Assembly: GCF_027409185.1 (NCBI RefSeq)
Contig: NC_084463.1
Coordinates: forward strand, 161,177,869 to 161,241,868
Direction of reading: 5' to 3'
DNA: 64,000 nucleotides
Source of the DNA: Cynocephalus volans
Taxonomy: Eukaryota; Chordata; Mammalia; Dermoptera; Cynocephalidae
The notes under the pieces were generated by a model. The model made no database searches and was not told the origin of the DNA. It worked only from the letters and a program-made list of their open reading frames with translations. The translations under genes and the position numbers were made by a program. Of the stretch, positions 25,740 through 36,431 are shown piece after piece (position 1 is the first letter of the stretch; every line of letters starts with the position of its first letter).

Positions 25740-26936
25740 CAGGAACTGCTTGTGCCTCCTTACATTAGCCAAGGTCATGCACTTGGAACCATGTTGCATA
25801 TCAGAAGGAGGAAAAGAGAGCACATTCTCATACAAGAATCATTAGAACAAAGTGGTACCCAATACTGTCCAAGTATTAACAACCTGGACTGGTTAGTAAC
25901 ATGTTTCTGGTGCTTGGAAACTCATGGTGCACTAGCAAGCTACAATAATGAGGCGGGTATTTCAGCATCATCAGAATCTATCCTAACAATTGAAAGAATT
26001 GCTGCCACTTGGTATGCAGCCTTGGACATTGCTAATGCTTTATTCCTTGATGTCACCAGGCGAGGCATGCAAGGCGACTTTATGCCCTCCCTAGGGACTT
26101 TGGTCTTTCCAGCAATATATCATCAGTGGATCAAACTTGAGCACAACATGAGCCATTGACAGTGTCCTGACTTTTCATTACACTAATGACATTCTGATAG
26201 TGGCTCCTACACAGGAAATTGTACTCCTTTGCATGCACCTCAGATACAGGTCAAGAGAGATGGTTGTGCCTTCAATAAAGACAAAATCCAGGGTCCCATA
26301 ATCTAAGTAACTTTCTTGGGGGACACCCAGGCAATTCTAAGGATAAAGTGCTGGCCTTATGCCTCTAACTACAAAGAAAGGCCCTATACCAGTTTGGTTT
26401 CTTTGGATACTGAAGCCAGCATAGTCCACATTTAAGAATTTTGCTAAAGCCTTGTTATTGGGCCACCAGACAAAAAGCCAAGTCTAAACAGGCCGTGCAA
26501 GAGGAAGTCTTGGAAGGTCAAGAGGCTGTAAACCAAGGCCTGCCATTGAGCCCCATGGTGTTACCATCTCAGCTGACTGGAGTCTGGAAATTATATTTGA
26601 TCAGTACTCACTGGCCCCAGGCTTTTGAACTTACAGACTTCCTCTGCTGCTGAGAAGACACACTCTTTTTAGAAGAATCCCACACATATGCCCTCAGCAC
26701 TAACAGATTCATGTGCTGGCACCTGCAACCCTTTCCTGAGGACTTCCCCTGGCCTCTGAAACCTCCTGATGTGCCCACACATGAGCAGGCTGTACTATCA
26801 CCCCCAGGAGCAGCCTCCCATGATAACTGATGGGCGTCACGGGAACACATCCCTGCCACCTTGCCTCTCTGGGGCTATCCCTGGAGGATGTTCTGCACTG
26901 GCTCTCAGACTTCTCTACCAAGGAAATTTCCAGTGT
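25740..26936 (+). pseudogene. Degraded endogenous retrovirus pol fragment
   Basis: Broken plus-strand frames contain reverse transcriptase-like motifs in the right order. ALDIANALF lies in the frame ending at 26159, and a YxDDIL-like patch (YTNDILIV, first active-site residue altered) follows around 26180-26210 in another frame. Stops and frameshifts prevent any product. The motif order suggests a class I type element; the fragment is too decayed to place more exactly, and no LTR pair was identified. Confidence 0.55.
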
Positions 26937-26952
26937 GGTTACCTGTAGTTTA

Positions 26953-27137
26953 TTTATTTATTTTTTTTATTTATATTTTTTTTAAAGATGACCGGTAAGG
27001 GGATCTTAACCCTTGACTTGGTGTTGTGAGCACCACGCTCAGCCAGTGAGCGAACCGGCCATCCGTATATGGGATCCGAACCCGGGGCCTTGGTGTTCTC
27101 AGCACCACACTTTCCCGAGTGAGCCACGGGCCGGCCC
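26953..27137 (-). repeat. tRNA-derived SINE dimer with 16-bp target duplication
   Basis: The plus strand shows the reverse complement of the dimer, from a T/A-rich tail to 'gagccacgggccggcc'. GGTTACCTGTAGTTTA occurs at 26937-26952 and 27138-27153, a perfect duplication. It inserted at the right edge of the retroviral pol fragment. Confidence 0.95.
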
Positions 27138-27179
27138 GGTTACCTGTAGTTTAAACCTGCTAGAGGACTCAACTTAAGC

Positions 27180-28342
27180 TGAAATAAAGAACACAATAGA
27201 CAGGACACACAACAGAAGAGATATAGTTTAGGAATGCAACAGTGAATGAAAACAGACTGAGAAAATCTTTGAAGAGGAAGGACTGAAAAAACAAAATATA
27301 AAAGCTACAAAGCTAAGAGATATTAAAGACAGAAGTAAAGGTGCTGATATCCAAATAAAAGAAATTCTAGAGAGAAAAAGAAACTTAGAAGGAGAAAATA
27401 TTTGAAGAAATAATGGAGACAAATTTCCTGGAATAAATACAAACATGAAGCACCTTGGATCATAAAGCCAGAAAGAGTGCCAAAAAAGGAAAATAAAAGG
27501 TATAGCCCACACTTCCATATATCATACAGAATGTTAGGAATATCAGGTATAAAGTTTATATGAAGAACTTACCACATAAAAAGAATGAAAGTAAGACTGA
27601 CAGCAGATTTTCAACAGCAACACTAGATGCAGGAAGACAATGGCATAGCATTTTCAAAGTATGAAGGAAAGACTTTAGAATTTTATATGCATCCAAACTA
27701 TCCTTCAAATATGACAGATGGATCCCAATATACCAATTATTACAATAAATTAAATGGACTAAACTCATCAGTTAAAAAGATAAGTAGTGATTCAATTTTT
27801 TAAAATCCAGATATACCTTGATACATCTCAAGCATGGGGACATGCAAAGATGGAAAGTAAAAGGATGGACAAAGACATAGTACACAAAAATACTAACTGG
27901 AAGAAACCTGGGGTAACTGTACTAACATCAGATGAAATAAACTAAGAAAAAAGATTGCATAGGGATGGAAAGGGTCACTCGATAATAATAAAGGGTTTCA
28001 TTAACAAAAAGAGACAGCAATTTTAGATGGTTACACTTAATAAAATAGATTCAAAATATATTAAGCAAAAACCGACAGACTATTGGAAGAAATAATTAAA
28101 TCCACTACAGAGACCCACTGCTAGCAAGTGTGGAGCAGTGCAACCACTTTGGAGAACATTTGGCGCTACTGCCGAAACTTGTAACACATCCATTCCACTA
28201 CTAGAAATCGTCCCAAGAGAAACCCTCCCACAAATACAAAGAGATATGTACAAGAACGTTTATAACAGCAAAAAAATGGGAAGAATCCAAAGACCTCAGC
28301 AGACCAGTGAATGGATAAATTATGATAATGTCCCACAAGGTA
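27180..28342 (+). repeat. Old LINE-1, part before the provirus
   Basis: A-rich ORF1-like sequence (27240-27520) is followed by ORF2 3'-end phrases ('caagtgtggagcagtgcaac', 'agaacgtttataacagcaaa'). The element is cut at 28342 by the provirus and continues at about 34558 with 'tatccagtcaaaatgaacta'. Confidence 0.75.
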
Positions 28343-28346
28343 ATAT

Positions 28347-28827
28347 TGTTGTGAGGCTCCTTCCCACAAGAAATGCACTTACACGCCACTCGTGCAGAAA
28401 AGGGCAGGTTATTCACTCCAGCTGGCCAGCAACTGTCTCCCAAGGAGCAACCAAGAAAGAGCAGCCTCGGGCTTTGGTCCTGTAGGGTTTCTAAAGGCAA
28501 AAACTACATCCCATTGGCACAGGGGTTTGTCCAGGTGCACAAAGCAAGCTGGGGAGCTCGGTCACAGAGGCCGAGAATGAGCCGCTCGAGCAATCAAGCA
28601 TAGTTTTCATTGTGTGTGGTTCCTGTTCCCATGTAATAGTTCACTGTGTGTGGCTCCTGTTTCTATGCAATGGTTTTTGTTTCTATGAGAAGATCAACGG
28701 TTTCTCATGCAGAAGGCGGGAGGTAGTCTGCAGGTCAGACGGGGCAAAATGGAGTTACTTAGGTTAAGCAAGCAATTCTACAGAAGCAGAGAGCGCACGT
28801 TATGAGGGTGTAGGGAGCTCTATTTCA
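28347..28827 (-). repeat. 3' LTR of the ERV1 provirus
   Basis: The LTR ends with the TG..CA dinucleotides typical of retroviral ends. It aligns over its whole length to 34069-34553. Where the 5' LTR has AATAAA on the minus strand, this copy reads AATAAC, so its polyadenylation signal is mutated. Confidence 0.93.
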
Positions 28828-28843
28828 TTCCCAACTCCTCTTT
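28828..28843 (-). other. Polypurine tract of the provirus
   Basis: On the minus strand, the bases just before the 3' LTR read AAAGAGGAGTTGGGAA, nearly all purines. This is the expected place of the plus-strand primer tract. Confidence 0.7.
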
Positions 28844-29329
28844 AGGAAGGAATCAAATCATTGATTCATCGGTACTTAATTTGTTGTATTTAGTATGTAA
28901 AACAAGGAGTTTGACTGATTGTTTGTTAACCAAGGTGACCAGGAAAAAAGATTTTTAAACCAATTCTTATAATAACTATATGACTTTTTTCTTTTTTTAA
29001 TGTGTTTTCTGACTAATGCAAGGCTGGCTTTAATAACACCTGAATGGTTGGTATAGAAACAACAGGTTTCCCTAGAGACATATATAATCCACCTTGTTAG
29101 TCTGATTGTGTGGATTATATATGGGTGCAGCTCCTGCTGTGCATTCAGATAGGTCCAGCCTCTGTATACGACACAATGACCACAGCAAAGAGGAAAAAAT
29201 TAACTTTTCACAACATTGTCAGATTGACTACTTGGTGTAAATTTTTTTATCAAAGCACTTTATATTTTAAAATTGTTATTTAATTGGAAAAACTTAATAA
29301 ACTAAGAATAGAAAGCACCTTTCTTAATC
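28844..29329 (-). other. Provirus interior next to the 3' LTR, no env recognised
   Basis: This is where env would lie in minus orientation. No open frame longer than a few dozen codons and no envelope motif could be seen, so env is deleted or decayed beyond recognition. Confidence 0.5.
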
Positions 29330-29930
29330 TAATAAAGTGCATTTACAAAAAGCCCACAGCTAACGTCATACTTAATGGTGAAAAACTGGGTGCTTTTCCC
29401 ATAAACTGAGGAATAGGGCAAGCATGCCCATTCTTGCCATTTTTATGCAGCATCGTATGGGGCCAGCATTGTATGCTAGTCTGTCTGCTCATGACAAAGA
29501 AGGAGGTCCAGATTGGAAAGGAACAAGTAAAACTGTCTTTATCCATAGATGGTAGGTCCCGTGTGTAGAAAATACTGAGGAATCCATACAAAAAGCTACT
29601 AGAACTAAATGTGTTTGGCAAGTTTGAGGACCTGAGATTAAAATGAAAAAAGCAATTGTACTTTTAAATACTAGCAATGAACAGTCTGAAAGTGAACTTA
29701 ACAATTTCATTTACAATAGCATTGAAGAGAATAAAATGTTTAGGAACAAATTTAACAAAAGCATGCAAGACTTGTCTGTTGAAAACTACAAAATACTGCT
29801 AATAGAAATTAAAGACAATCTAAATAAATGCCCAGACATTTCATGTTCATGGACTAGAAGACAATATTGTTAAGATGTCAATTCTTCCCAAATTGATCGA
29901 CAGATTCAATGTCACCCCTCTTAAATTCCA
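29330..29930 (+). repeat. LINE-1 ORF2 fragment nested in the provirus
   Basis: Plus-strand phrases such as 'cataaactgaggaatagggc', 'aagctactagaactaa' and 'aactacaaaatactgctaat' are LINE-1 ORF2 reverse transcriptase-region sequence. It is opposite in orientation to the provirus and separates integrase from the 3' end. Confidence 0.85.
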
Positions 29931-30521
29931 GGAGGCCTTTTTGTAGAACTGACCAATTGCTTTTGTCAGTGGGTAGGCCTCTCTGACCAAGGGGTGAATC
30001 TGGTGTATTATCTGTTGGAGGGCCTGAAGAGACTGGTTAGTGATTTCAGCAAGTTTATCATCTTTGAGGCAGGGCAACAGAGAGGGTGTAATTCCTTGTA
30101 TGTAGGGGGTGCATTTAGCCCTTAGGAGGGCAAAGGGAAGGAGACTCCCCCAGTTCTCCCCAGTCTCTAGTTTTAATTTGGTAAGTGTTTCTTTTAAAGT
30201 CTGATTCATTTGTTCTACCTGTCCTGAACTTTGTGGCCTATAAATATAATGTAAAATCCAATTTATTTTTAGTGTTTTAGCTAATAATTGGGAAATTTGG
30301 GCTGTGAAATCTGGGCCATTGTCAGACCCCAAGATTACAGGTAAGCCAAATCTGGGGACAATTTCTTGTGTTATCTGAGCAGTTTCAGTTTTGGTAGGAA
30401 AGGTTTCTACCCATCTAGAAAAAGTGTCTATGAACACCAAAAGGTAGCAATACCCATATTGTCCAGATTTTACCTCGGTGAAGTCAATTTCCCAGTGTTT
30501 GCCAGGATTGGTTCCTTGCAT
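29931..30521 (-). pseudogene. ERV1 integrase core remnant
   Basis: The minus-strand frame shows a retroviral integrase core with all three acidic catalytic positions still present: Asp in HWEIDFTE, Asp in GSDNGPDF and Glu in SSGQVEQMNQ. The N-terminal zinc-binding region upstream is out of frame or decayed, and the C-terminal end runs into the LINE-1 fragment. A product is unlikely because no intact upstream Pol frame exists. Confidence 0.9.
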
Positions 30522-30746
30522 TCTGGTTCCAATGGGCAGCCTTGATTTGGGCCCTGGATTTACTTGTGAACAAATTTCATATCTGGTAACAATGTCTTTT
30601 GTTATTTTGTCAAGATCTTGGATGAAATAATATTTTTTAAAAGTTCAGTTAATTTTGTGGATCCAAGATGTGTTCCTCGATGTATCTGTTTAATCAGCAA
30701 CTGCTAGAGCCTGTGGCAAATAAATCCTGTGGTCTGGAAGAATTTT

Positions 30747-31529
30747 CTAATTCATGGCATTGTTGGAGGCTTCTAAGACCTTAGCATGTTTTACTTCTTC
30801 TTTAGTATAATGGGGAGTTGGCGGCAACTGAGGTGCCAGAACGACTATTAAAGAGTCAAATGGCCCCACTGGTTTTAATGTGGCCTCTTTGGCAGTCAAA
30901 TCTGTAGCAGCGTTGCCTTGGGTCTCAAACGAGTTATCTTTCTGGTGCCCCGGACAACATATGATGGCCACTCTTTTTGGCCTCAAGGAGGGCTAGTATT
31001 TTTGCTTTATTATTTATTTATTTTCTGATGTTAATAGTCCTTTTTGTTTGTATAAGGGCCCGTGAACAAGGCAGTGGCAAAAGCATATCTGTTGTCAGTA
31101 TATGTTAACAGTTTTATCTTTTCCATGCTTTAAAGCTTGTGTTAGGGCTATGAGTTCAGCCTTTTGAGCAGATGTTCTTTGGCTTAAGGGTTGAGCCCAC
31201 ATGACCCGGTCTAAAGTTACCCTGGCTGTCCCGGCATACCTGATTCCATTGGAGATGAAACTGCTTTCATCAGTGAACAGCATTTCATTAGGCTCTGTCC
31301 AGGGCACATCAGTCAGGTCCAGCCGGAGGCCTTGGAGAGTCTCGACTGTTTCGAGGCAGTCATGGGCAGGCTCGGTTGGGTTGTCATCTGGGAGGAGGGT
31401 AGCTGGATTTAGAGCCGTGGTTTTTAGGAGCTGATCTAGAAGTAAAGCCTGATACTGGGTGAAGCAGGAATCGGTGAGCCAATGTTCAGGTGCACTTTGT
31501 AAGAGAGTCTGTACAGAGTGGGGGGCCAC
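30747..31529 (-). pseudogene. ERV1 RNase H remnant, in two pieces
   Basis: The piece at 31095-31529 carries the connection region and the RNase H start with acidic residues in LFTDESS and QKAELIALTQAL. The piece at 30747-30986 carries the C-terminal CPGHQK patch and a DLTAKEA patch. A frame break and about 110 bases separate them. Confidence 0.85.
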
Positions 31530-31800
31530 TAAGCATATGTCTTGTTAGCCTCTTTTACTAGTAAAACAGTTGCCATTATGGCTCAGAGACAGGTTTGTGA
31601 TCCTGTGGCTACACTGTTCAACCTCTTGCAGAGGTAGGTGATAGGCCTCTTCCATGGTCCCAGGGCTTAGGTGAGCACCCCCTTGGCAATGCCTCACATC
31701 TCAGCAACAAACAGGCTGAAGGGCTTCATCAAATAAGGTTAGGAACTTTTTAAATCCTTGGGGGAGGTGAGTTCAAGTTAATTGTCCTGAGTATCCTCCC
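31530..31800 (-). pseudogene. Reverse transcriptase scraps, stop-ridden, with internal deletion
   Basis: Minus-strand frames show a fragment after the fingers-palm boundary that passes directly into thumb/connection sequence. The central catalytic palm, including the YxDD-box region, is absent. Several in-frame stops are present. Confidence 0.7.
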
Positions 31801-32291
31801 CCAGGGTCAGTCCATTCAAAGGCAAAGAGAGGCTGGCTTACTTTGGCCAGTGGGAGGCTGAAGAAGGCATCCTTAAGATCTAGCTTTTTGGTTTGTTTCT
31901 CTTCTGGCCTATCTGTCATTAAAGACCTTCTGGGCAATTTCACAGTTTCAACCAGCTCAGATAACAATTTTCCTTTAAATCCTTCCTGTCTTTGAAGCTT
32001 TCTCCTAATGTCTGGGGCTGACTGGGTAACAAAGACAATATTTATTGCCTGCCAATTTTCTGGGGTCTCAGGGTCCATAGGAATATAGGTCCTGTAAGCC
32101 TCCATAAGGTGTTCCAGGAAAGCAGCAGGGGATTTGTTTAGTCCCTGAATAGTTTCACTTACTTTTGATAGGTTAGTGGGCTTCCGGGCTGCTGTGTGGA
32201 GTCCCCTAAGGAGAGTCTGGTGATACAGGTCAAGAGCTCCCTTACCTTGGTCCGTGTTTGGGTCCCGCCCATGTCTGTTAGAGGGGAACAT
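31773..32291 (-). pseudogene. Gag capsid fused in frame to a reverse transcriptase piece by deletion
   Basis: A 172-codon minus-strand frame starts in capsid sequence (LYHQTLLRGL, PAAFLEHLMEAYRTY) and then passes, near the phrase TDRPEEKQTKKLD, into reverse transcriptase sequence (LKDAFFSLPL). In an intact element nucleocapsid, protease and the first part of reverse transcriptase would lie between. The join is therefore a deletion of well over a kilobase that happens to keep the frame. Confidence 0.8.
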
Positions 32292-33564
32292 GCATTTGAG
32301 GCAAACGGGATCATCAGAGGGTCAGCCATCATGACCGGTAACAGTTTTCAGGGCCTCCCTCTGGATCCACTTGCATTCTTCTGACATGAAGAGAGTCTGC
32401 AGGAGCTGCTGACAATCATCCCATGTAGGCTGGTGGGTAACAAAAAACAGTCTCCAGGAGAGAGAGGAGGCTCTGAGATTTTTCTAAGAAGGATTTTGAT
32501 TTTTCCAGTTGTAAACCATGAAGGGAGCCTGGTCTTGAGGAGTTCTGGGAGGCAAGGGAACCTGTAGGAGTGGGACGGGGGTTTGGAGGAACAGCAGGGA
32601 GAGGACTGATATGCAGTGCCACTCTGAGTATGCAGAGGAAGAGGAAAAGATCAGGTGGGGGAGCGAGAGGGGGGTTTGGAGGAACGGCAGGGAGAGGCAG
32701 TGCTGCTCCAATATGGGAAACAGGGAAAGCAAGTCCAGAAATACACCATAGTTCTGGTCAACTGGTTTTTAACAAAGTTGCCAGAGCAATTCTTTAGGAA
32801 AAAGCTATGTGTATGCCCTGAAAACTATTTACACTACCATTTTAATATTTTATTTATATCTACCTAAATGTTGACTCTGACAATTGTTACACTGTGGAGT
32901 TAATAAGGCTGTATTTTTTTTCAAAGTAATGAACAAAGTATGTTTTCTTAGCTGCCTAATTTACATTTTTTAGAGGTGTTTTGTCAGTTAATACTTTCAA
33001 CCAACTTAAAAGTAATGTTTTCCCCATTTTCTCCATGTGTGCAAAGAATGCAAACAAACCTGTGTTTAACAATAAGGTCAGCATGACATAAAGTAACAAA
33101 AGCCAATAAATCGAAAATGAGGTTGACATTCTGGGACTAATCTAGCAGTCCTACAACAGTTTTTCAAATTCTTTTCTTTGGTTACAGTATATTCAGAGAT
33201 TAAATCATTGCTATTATGAACTACTGCTGTTTAACTTATCATCAACCTTCCCCAAACTTTTAAATCTTCTCCAGTGAAGAGAGAAGAAATTATTAAGGGA
33301 AATCCTCTTAGCTTATTTTCAATTTTTAAAGCCACCTCAGGTCTTCACAGGCATCAGAGAGTACGGGAGGTGTTGTGGGAATTGAAGCCTTCTTCGGAGA
33401 AGCTGGAAGAGAAGGCTTAGTTAAAAGCACAGATGGTGTTCTATTTCCATTCACCTTGGGACATTTTTTTAAGGCATCTTTTTAGTCACGATGGCTTGTC
33501 AGAGATTATATCAATCCAAACCTGTATTCCTCCCACAGACCTGTTTGGAGGAATTTTGTCCCAT
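32292..33564 (-). pseudogene. Gag remnant, from start codon to capsid
   Basis: An ATG at 33562-33564 opens with MGQNSSKQ, which fits a Gag myristoylation start (Met-Gly, Ser at position 6). Stops follow within about 20 codons. Further in, at about 32400-32540, a capsid N-terminal patch ([16 protein letters not shown]) is readable. Matrix and p12-like regions are heavily decayed. Confidence 0.75.
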
Positions 33565-33716
33565 TTGTTTTATAAGACCACAGTTAATGACACACAAAAA
33601 CACACAACTGGCAACACACAAAAGACAGACAAGTGGCCATGTCCAAAATTACTCTAAGATATCCACAGACACAATAATCACAACGACAAAGATGAACAAG
33701 AAACACGGAAACACAA

Positions 33717-33830
33717 TTCCTATTGACTTGCAAGTCCCAAACCCAAATCCAAATTAAAAACAGTTCCTATTGACTTGCAAGTCCCAAACCCAAATTGACT
33801 TGCAAGTCCCAAATCCAAATCCAAATTACC
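33717..33830 (-). repeat. Short tandem duplication in the provirus leader
   Basis: The plus-strand phrase 'ttgacttgcaagtcccaaa' occurs three times (starting near 33723, 33769 and 33796) with 'ccaaatccaaat'-like spacers. It lies between the primer binding site and the Gag start. Confidence 0.8.
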
Positions 33831-34047
33831 CTTGGCCCAGTGATGTCTCGGGAGCCCAAGGATTAGGGAAGTTAATACTGCATCTACCCTCCCACTAAGT
33901 CCACCAATTGGTGCACCGTCCCTTACTGAGATCTCACCTACCTGGGGAGATAGTAAAGTGCCCCGTCTGCTTCCAGGGAGGAGAAACAGCTTCTCTATCT
34001 TCTCCTAGGAGATAAGTGCAGGGAGGGATACACTCACGAGAGAAAGT

Positions 34048-34065
34048 ATCTCGCTGGGGCCTCCA
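34048..34065 (-). other. Primer binding site, tRNA-Thr type
   Basis: On the minus strand, three bases after the 5' LTR, the sequence TGGAGGCCCCAGCGAGAT matches the complement of the 3' end of vertebrate tRNA-Thr(TGT) plus CCA at its first 16 bases, as far as I recall that tRNA. This would place the element with tRNA-Thr-primed class I ERVs. Confidence 0.7.
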
Positions 34066-34068
34066 AAA

Positions 34069-34553
34069 TGTTGTGAGGCACCCTCCCACAAGAAATACAC
34101 TTACATGCCACTCGTGCAGAAAAGGGCAGTTTATTCACTCCAGGTGGCCAGCGACCGTCTCCCAAGGAGCAACCAAGGAAGAGCAGCCTCGAGCCTTGGT
34201 CTTACAGGGTTTTTAAAGGCAAAAACTGCATCCTGTTGGCACACGAGTTTGTCCAGATGCACAAAGCAAGCTGGAGAGCTTGGTCACCGAGGCCGAGAAT
34301 CAGCTGTTCGAGCAGTCAAGCGTACAAGTTTTCATTGTGTGTGGTTCCTGTTCCCAGGTAATAGTTCACTGTGTATGGCTCCTGTTTCTATGCAATGGTT
34401 TTTGTTTCTATGAGAAGGTCAACGTTTTCTCATGCAAAGGGGGGAGGTAGTCTGCAGGTGAGACAGGGGGCAAAATGGAGTTACTGAGGTTAAGCAAGCA
34501 ATTCTACAGAAGCAGAGAGCTCACGTTATGAGGGTGTAGGGAGCTCTATTTCA
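34069..34553 (-). repeat. 5' LTR of the ERV1 provirus
   Basis: The LTR starts TGAAATAGAG and ends CTCACAACA on the minus strand. It has a TATA-like TTTAAAAACC (about 34205-34215) and an AATAAA (complement near 34129-34134) further on, the usual U3-R arrangement. A 4-bp ATAT follows at 34554. Confidence 0.93.
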
Positions 34554-34557
34554 ATAT

Positions 34558-34914
34558 TATCCAGTCAAAATGAACTACAGCAATATACAGACTCACAGCA
34601 GTGTAATATTAAATATGTCAGCCCCCAAATAAGACATACAGCACATTATCCTTTTTATAAAATTAAATACCACTTTTAAAAACATTTTAAGAATACACAT
34701 AGGTACAAGAAAACCATATAAGAAAGCAAGGATACGTGGAATTCAAGATGGTTACCTTGGGTGGGAGAATAGAGAACAGGACGGGCGAGGCAGGGTGGAG
34801 GCACATGTTGCTTGTATTACTGTTAAGATTCTAGCTTTAATTTTGTGGTGGTGGATTTGAAAGTACTTATGAACTTTTTAAAAGTTAACTTTTAAGTAAA
34901 TATTTAAATATAAT
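34558..34914 (+). repeat. Old LINE-1, part after the provirus
   Basis: It continues the L1 interrupted at 28342 ('cagtcaaaatgaactacagc', 'actcacagcagtgtaatatt') down to its A/T-rich 3' region. Confidence 0.65.
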
Positions 34915-34989
34915 TTATGGGCCACACGGTGCTGATAACACCAAGGTCAAGGGTTCAGATCCCTATACCAGTCAGTAGCCAAAAAAAAG
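34915..34989 (+). repeat. tRNA-derived SINE, 5' truncated
   Basis: It begins inside the unit ('ccacacggtgctgataacac'), has 'gggttcagatccctatacca' and ends in A8 followed by G7. Confidence 0.8.
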
Positions 34990-35039
34990 GGGGGGGACAC
35001 CAAAGGAATCATAATGGTAATTAGAAACACTCAAAACAA

Positions 35040-35745
35040 ACTATAATTAAAATACTAGATAATTCACACTCATCAGGATGGCTACTATCAAAACAAAACA
35101 AAAACCAAAAACCAAAAATACCAAGTGTTGGCAAGAATGTGGAGAAACTGGAAACCTTGTGCACTGTTCATCGGAATGTACGGAAAACAGTATGGCGATT
35201 CCTCAAAAAATTAAAAATAGAATTACTGTATGATCCAGCAATTCCACCTCTGGGTATATATCCAAAAGAATTGAAAGCAGGGTCTCAAAGAGATATTTGT
35301 ACATCCTTGTTCACTGCAGCATTATTCACAATAGCTAAAAGATGGAAGCAACCTAAATATCCATCAATGGATGAAAAGGGAAAAAAATGTGTGTATAGAC
35401 TCAATGGAGTATCATTCAGCCTCAAAAAGAAATTCTGACACATGCTGTAGTGTGGATGAAGCTTGAGGACATTATGCTAAGTGAAATGAGCCAGTCACAA
35501 AAAGACAAATACCACACGTGCCACTTGTCTGAGATACCTGGAGTAGTCAGACTCAGAAATAGAAGGTAGAACAGTGGGTGCCAGAGGCTGGGGAGAGGGC
35601 AAATGAGTTGTTAAAGGACATGAAAATGTTCTGAAGGTTGGTTGCACAAAAATGTGAATATATTTAACACGACTCAACTGTGTGCTTAAAAGTGATTAAG
35701 ATGGTAAATTTTGTTATGTGTATTTTACTACAATTTTAAAAAATC
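35040..35745 (+). repeat. LINE-1 3' end
   Basis: ORF2 C-terminal phrases ('tgatccagcaattccacctc', 'tgggtatatatccaaaagaa') and a 3' UTR ('actgtgtgcttaaaagtgat') are present, typical of a mid-age L1 family. The frame (35139-35438) is truncated. Confidence 0.9.
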
Positions 35746-35915
35746 CACTAGATGTTAACACAGAGCTGCATCAAGGGATATTTTAGCATTTTATTTACCT
35801 TAAAAGGTAAGACTGCTCCACAGATTAACTATTAATTATAAAAGGAAAATAGTACTTTATAGGAAAACAATCTAGAAGCCATCTTCTTATTTAGGTGATC
35901 AAAATAAGCATCAAC

Positions 35916-36022
35916 AGTCTGGCTAATCAGCTCAGTTGGTTAGAGCATAGCCTTGTAACACCAGGGTCACAGGTTTGGATCCCCATACTGGCTGGCCACC
36001 AGAAAACAACAACAACAACAAG
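35916..36022 (+). repeat. tRNA-derived SINE monomer, diverged
   Basis: A-box-like 'ctggctaatcagctcagttg' and B-box-like 'aggtttggatccccatactg' are present, followed by an (AAC)n-type tail. Related short flanks near 35905 and 36023 ('aagcatcaac', 'cagcatgacc') may be a decayed target duplication. Confidence 0.85.
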
Positions 36023-36431
36023 AAATCAGCATGACCAATGGTTAGACATCTGGTCATTGTGTGCCTCCTGACATGCACTAAGTACACAGTGCAGTAAGCA
36101 CACAGGCGGCGCAATAAGAACACACCTCCTCCATGCTGTTGGTGCTAAAGCTGTTTAACCTGTATCTAAAGGTACAAAAATGATCACACAAATCCAACAC
36201 AGGCATTTTTGTAAGATGACTGGCCTGAGCTCACCAAAAAAGACAATTTTATGAAGGACATACAGTAAGGAGTTCTATTCTAAATTAAAAGTTGCTAAAG
36301 AGATGTAACAAATGTAAAAACTGTGTGTATGTGCAAAGAAATAGAGAATGTGGCAAAATGTGATAAATTGGTAACTTGTTGATGGGGGTACGTCACGTAT
36401 TTTGCATTTCTTTAGGTTTAAAAATTCCCTA

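Larger units (their letters stand above)
28343..34557 (-). mobile_element. ERV1 (gammaretrovirus-like) provirus, defective, minus strand
   Basis: The element is bounded by LTRs at 34069-34553 (5') and 28347-28827 (3') and by the 4-bp duplication ATAT (28343-28346 and 34554-34557), the usual size for class I ERVs. Between them, reading the minus strand, come a tRNA-Thr-type primer binding site, a Gag start, capsid-like sequence, reverse transcriptase scraps, RNase H and integrase, then a LINE-1 insert where env is expected. By hand alignment the LTRs differ at roughly 40 of about 480 positions (about 8%), which implies an old insertion. Every gene is broken, with large internal deletions and frame changes. 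Confidence 0.93.

Noticed and set aside
29847-30521. Possible intact domesticated integrase gene
   Set aside because: The catalytic residues remain, but the N-terminal part is missing, the C-terminus runs into a LINE-1 fragment, and there is no sign of splicing or a host promoter.
31201-31434. A 77-codon plus-strand frame
   Set aside because: It is the antisense shadow of the RNase H remnant on the minus strand.
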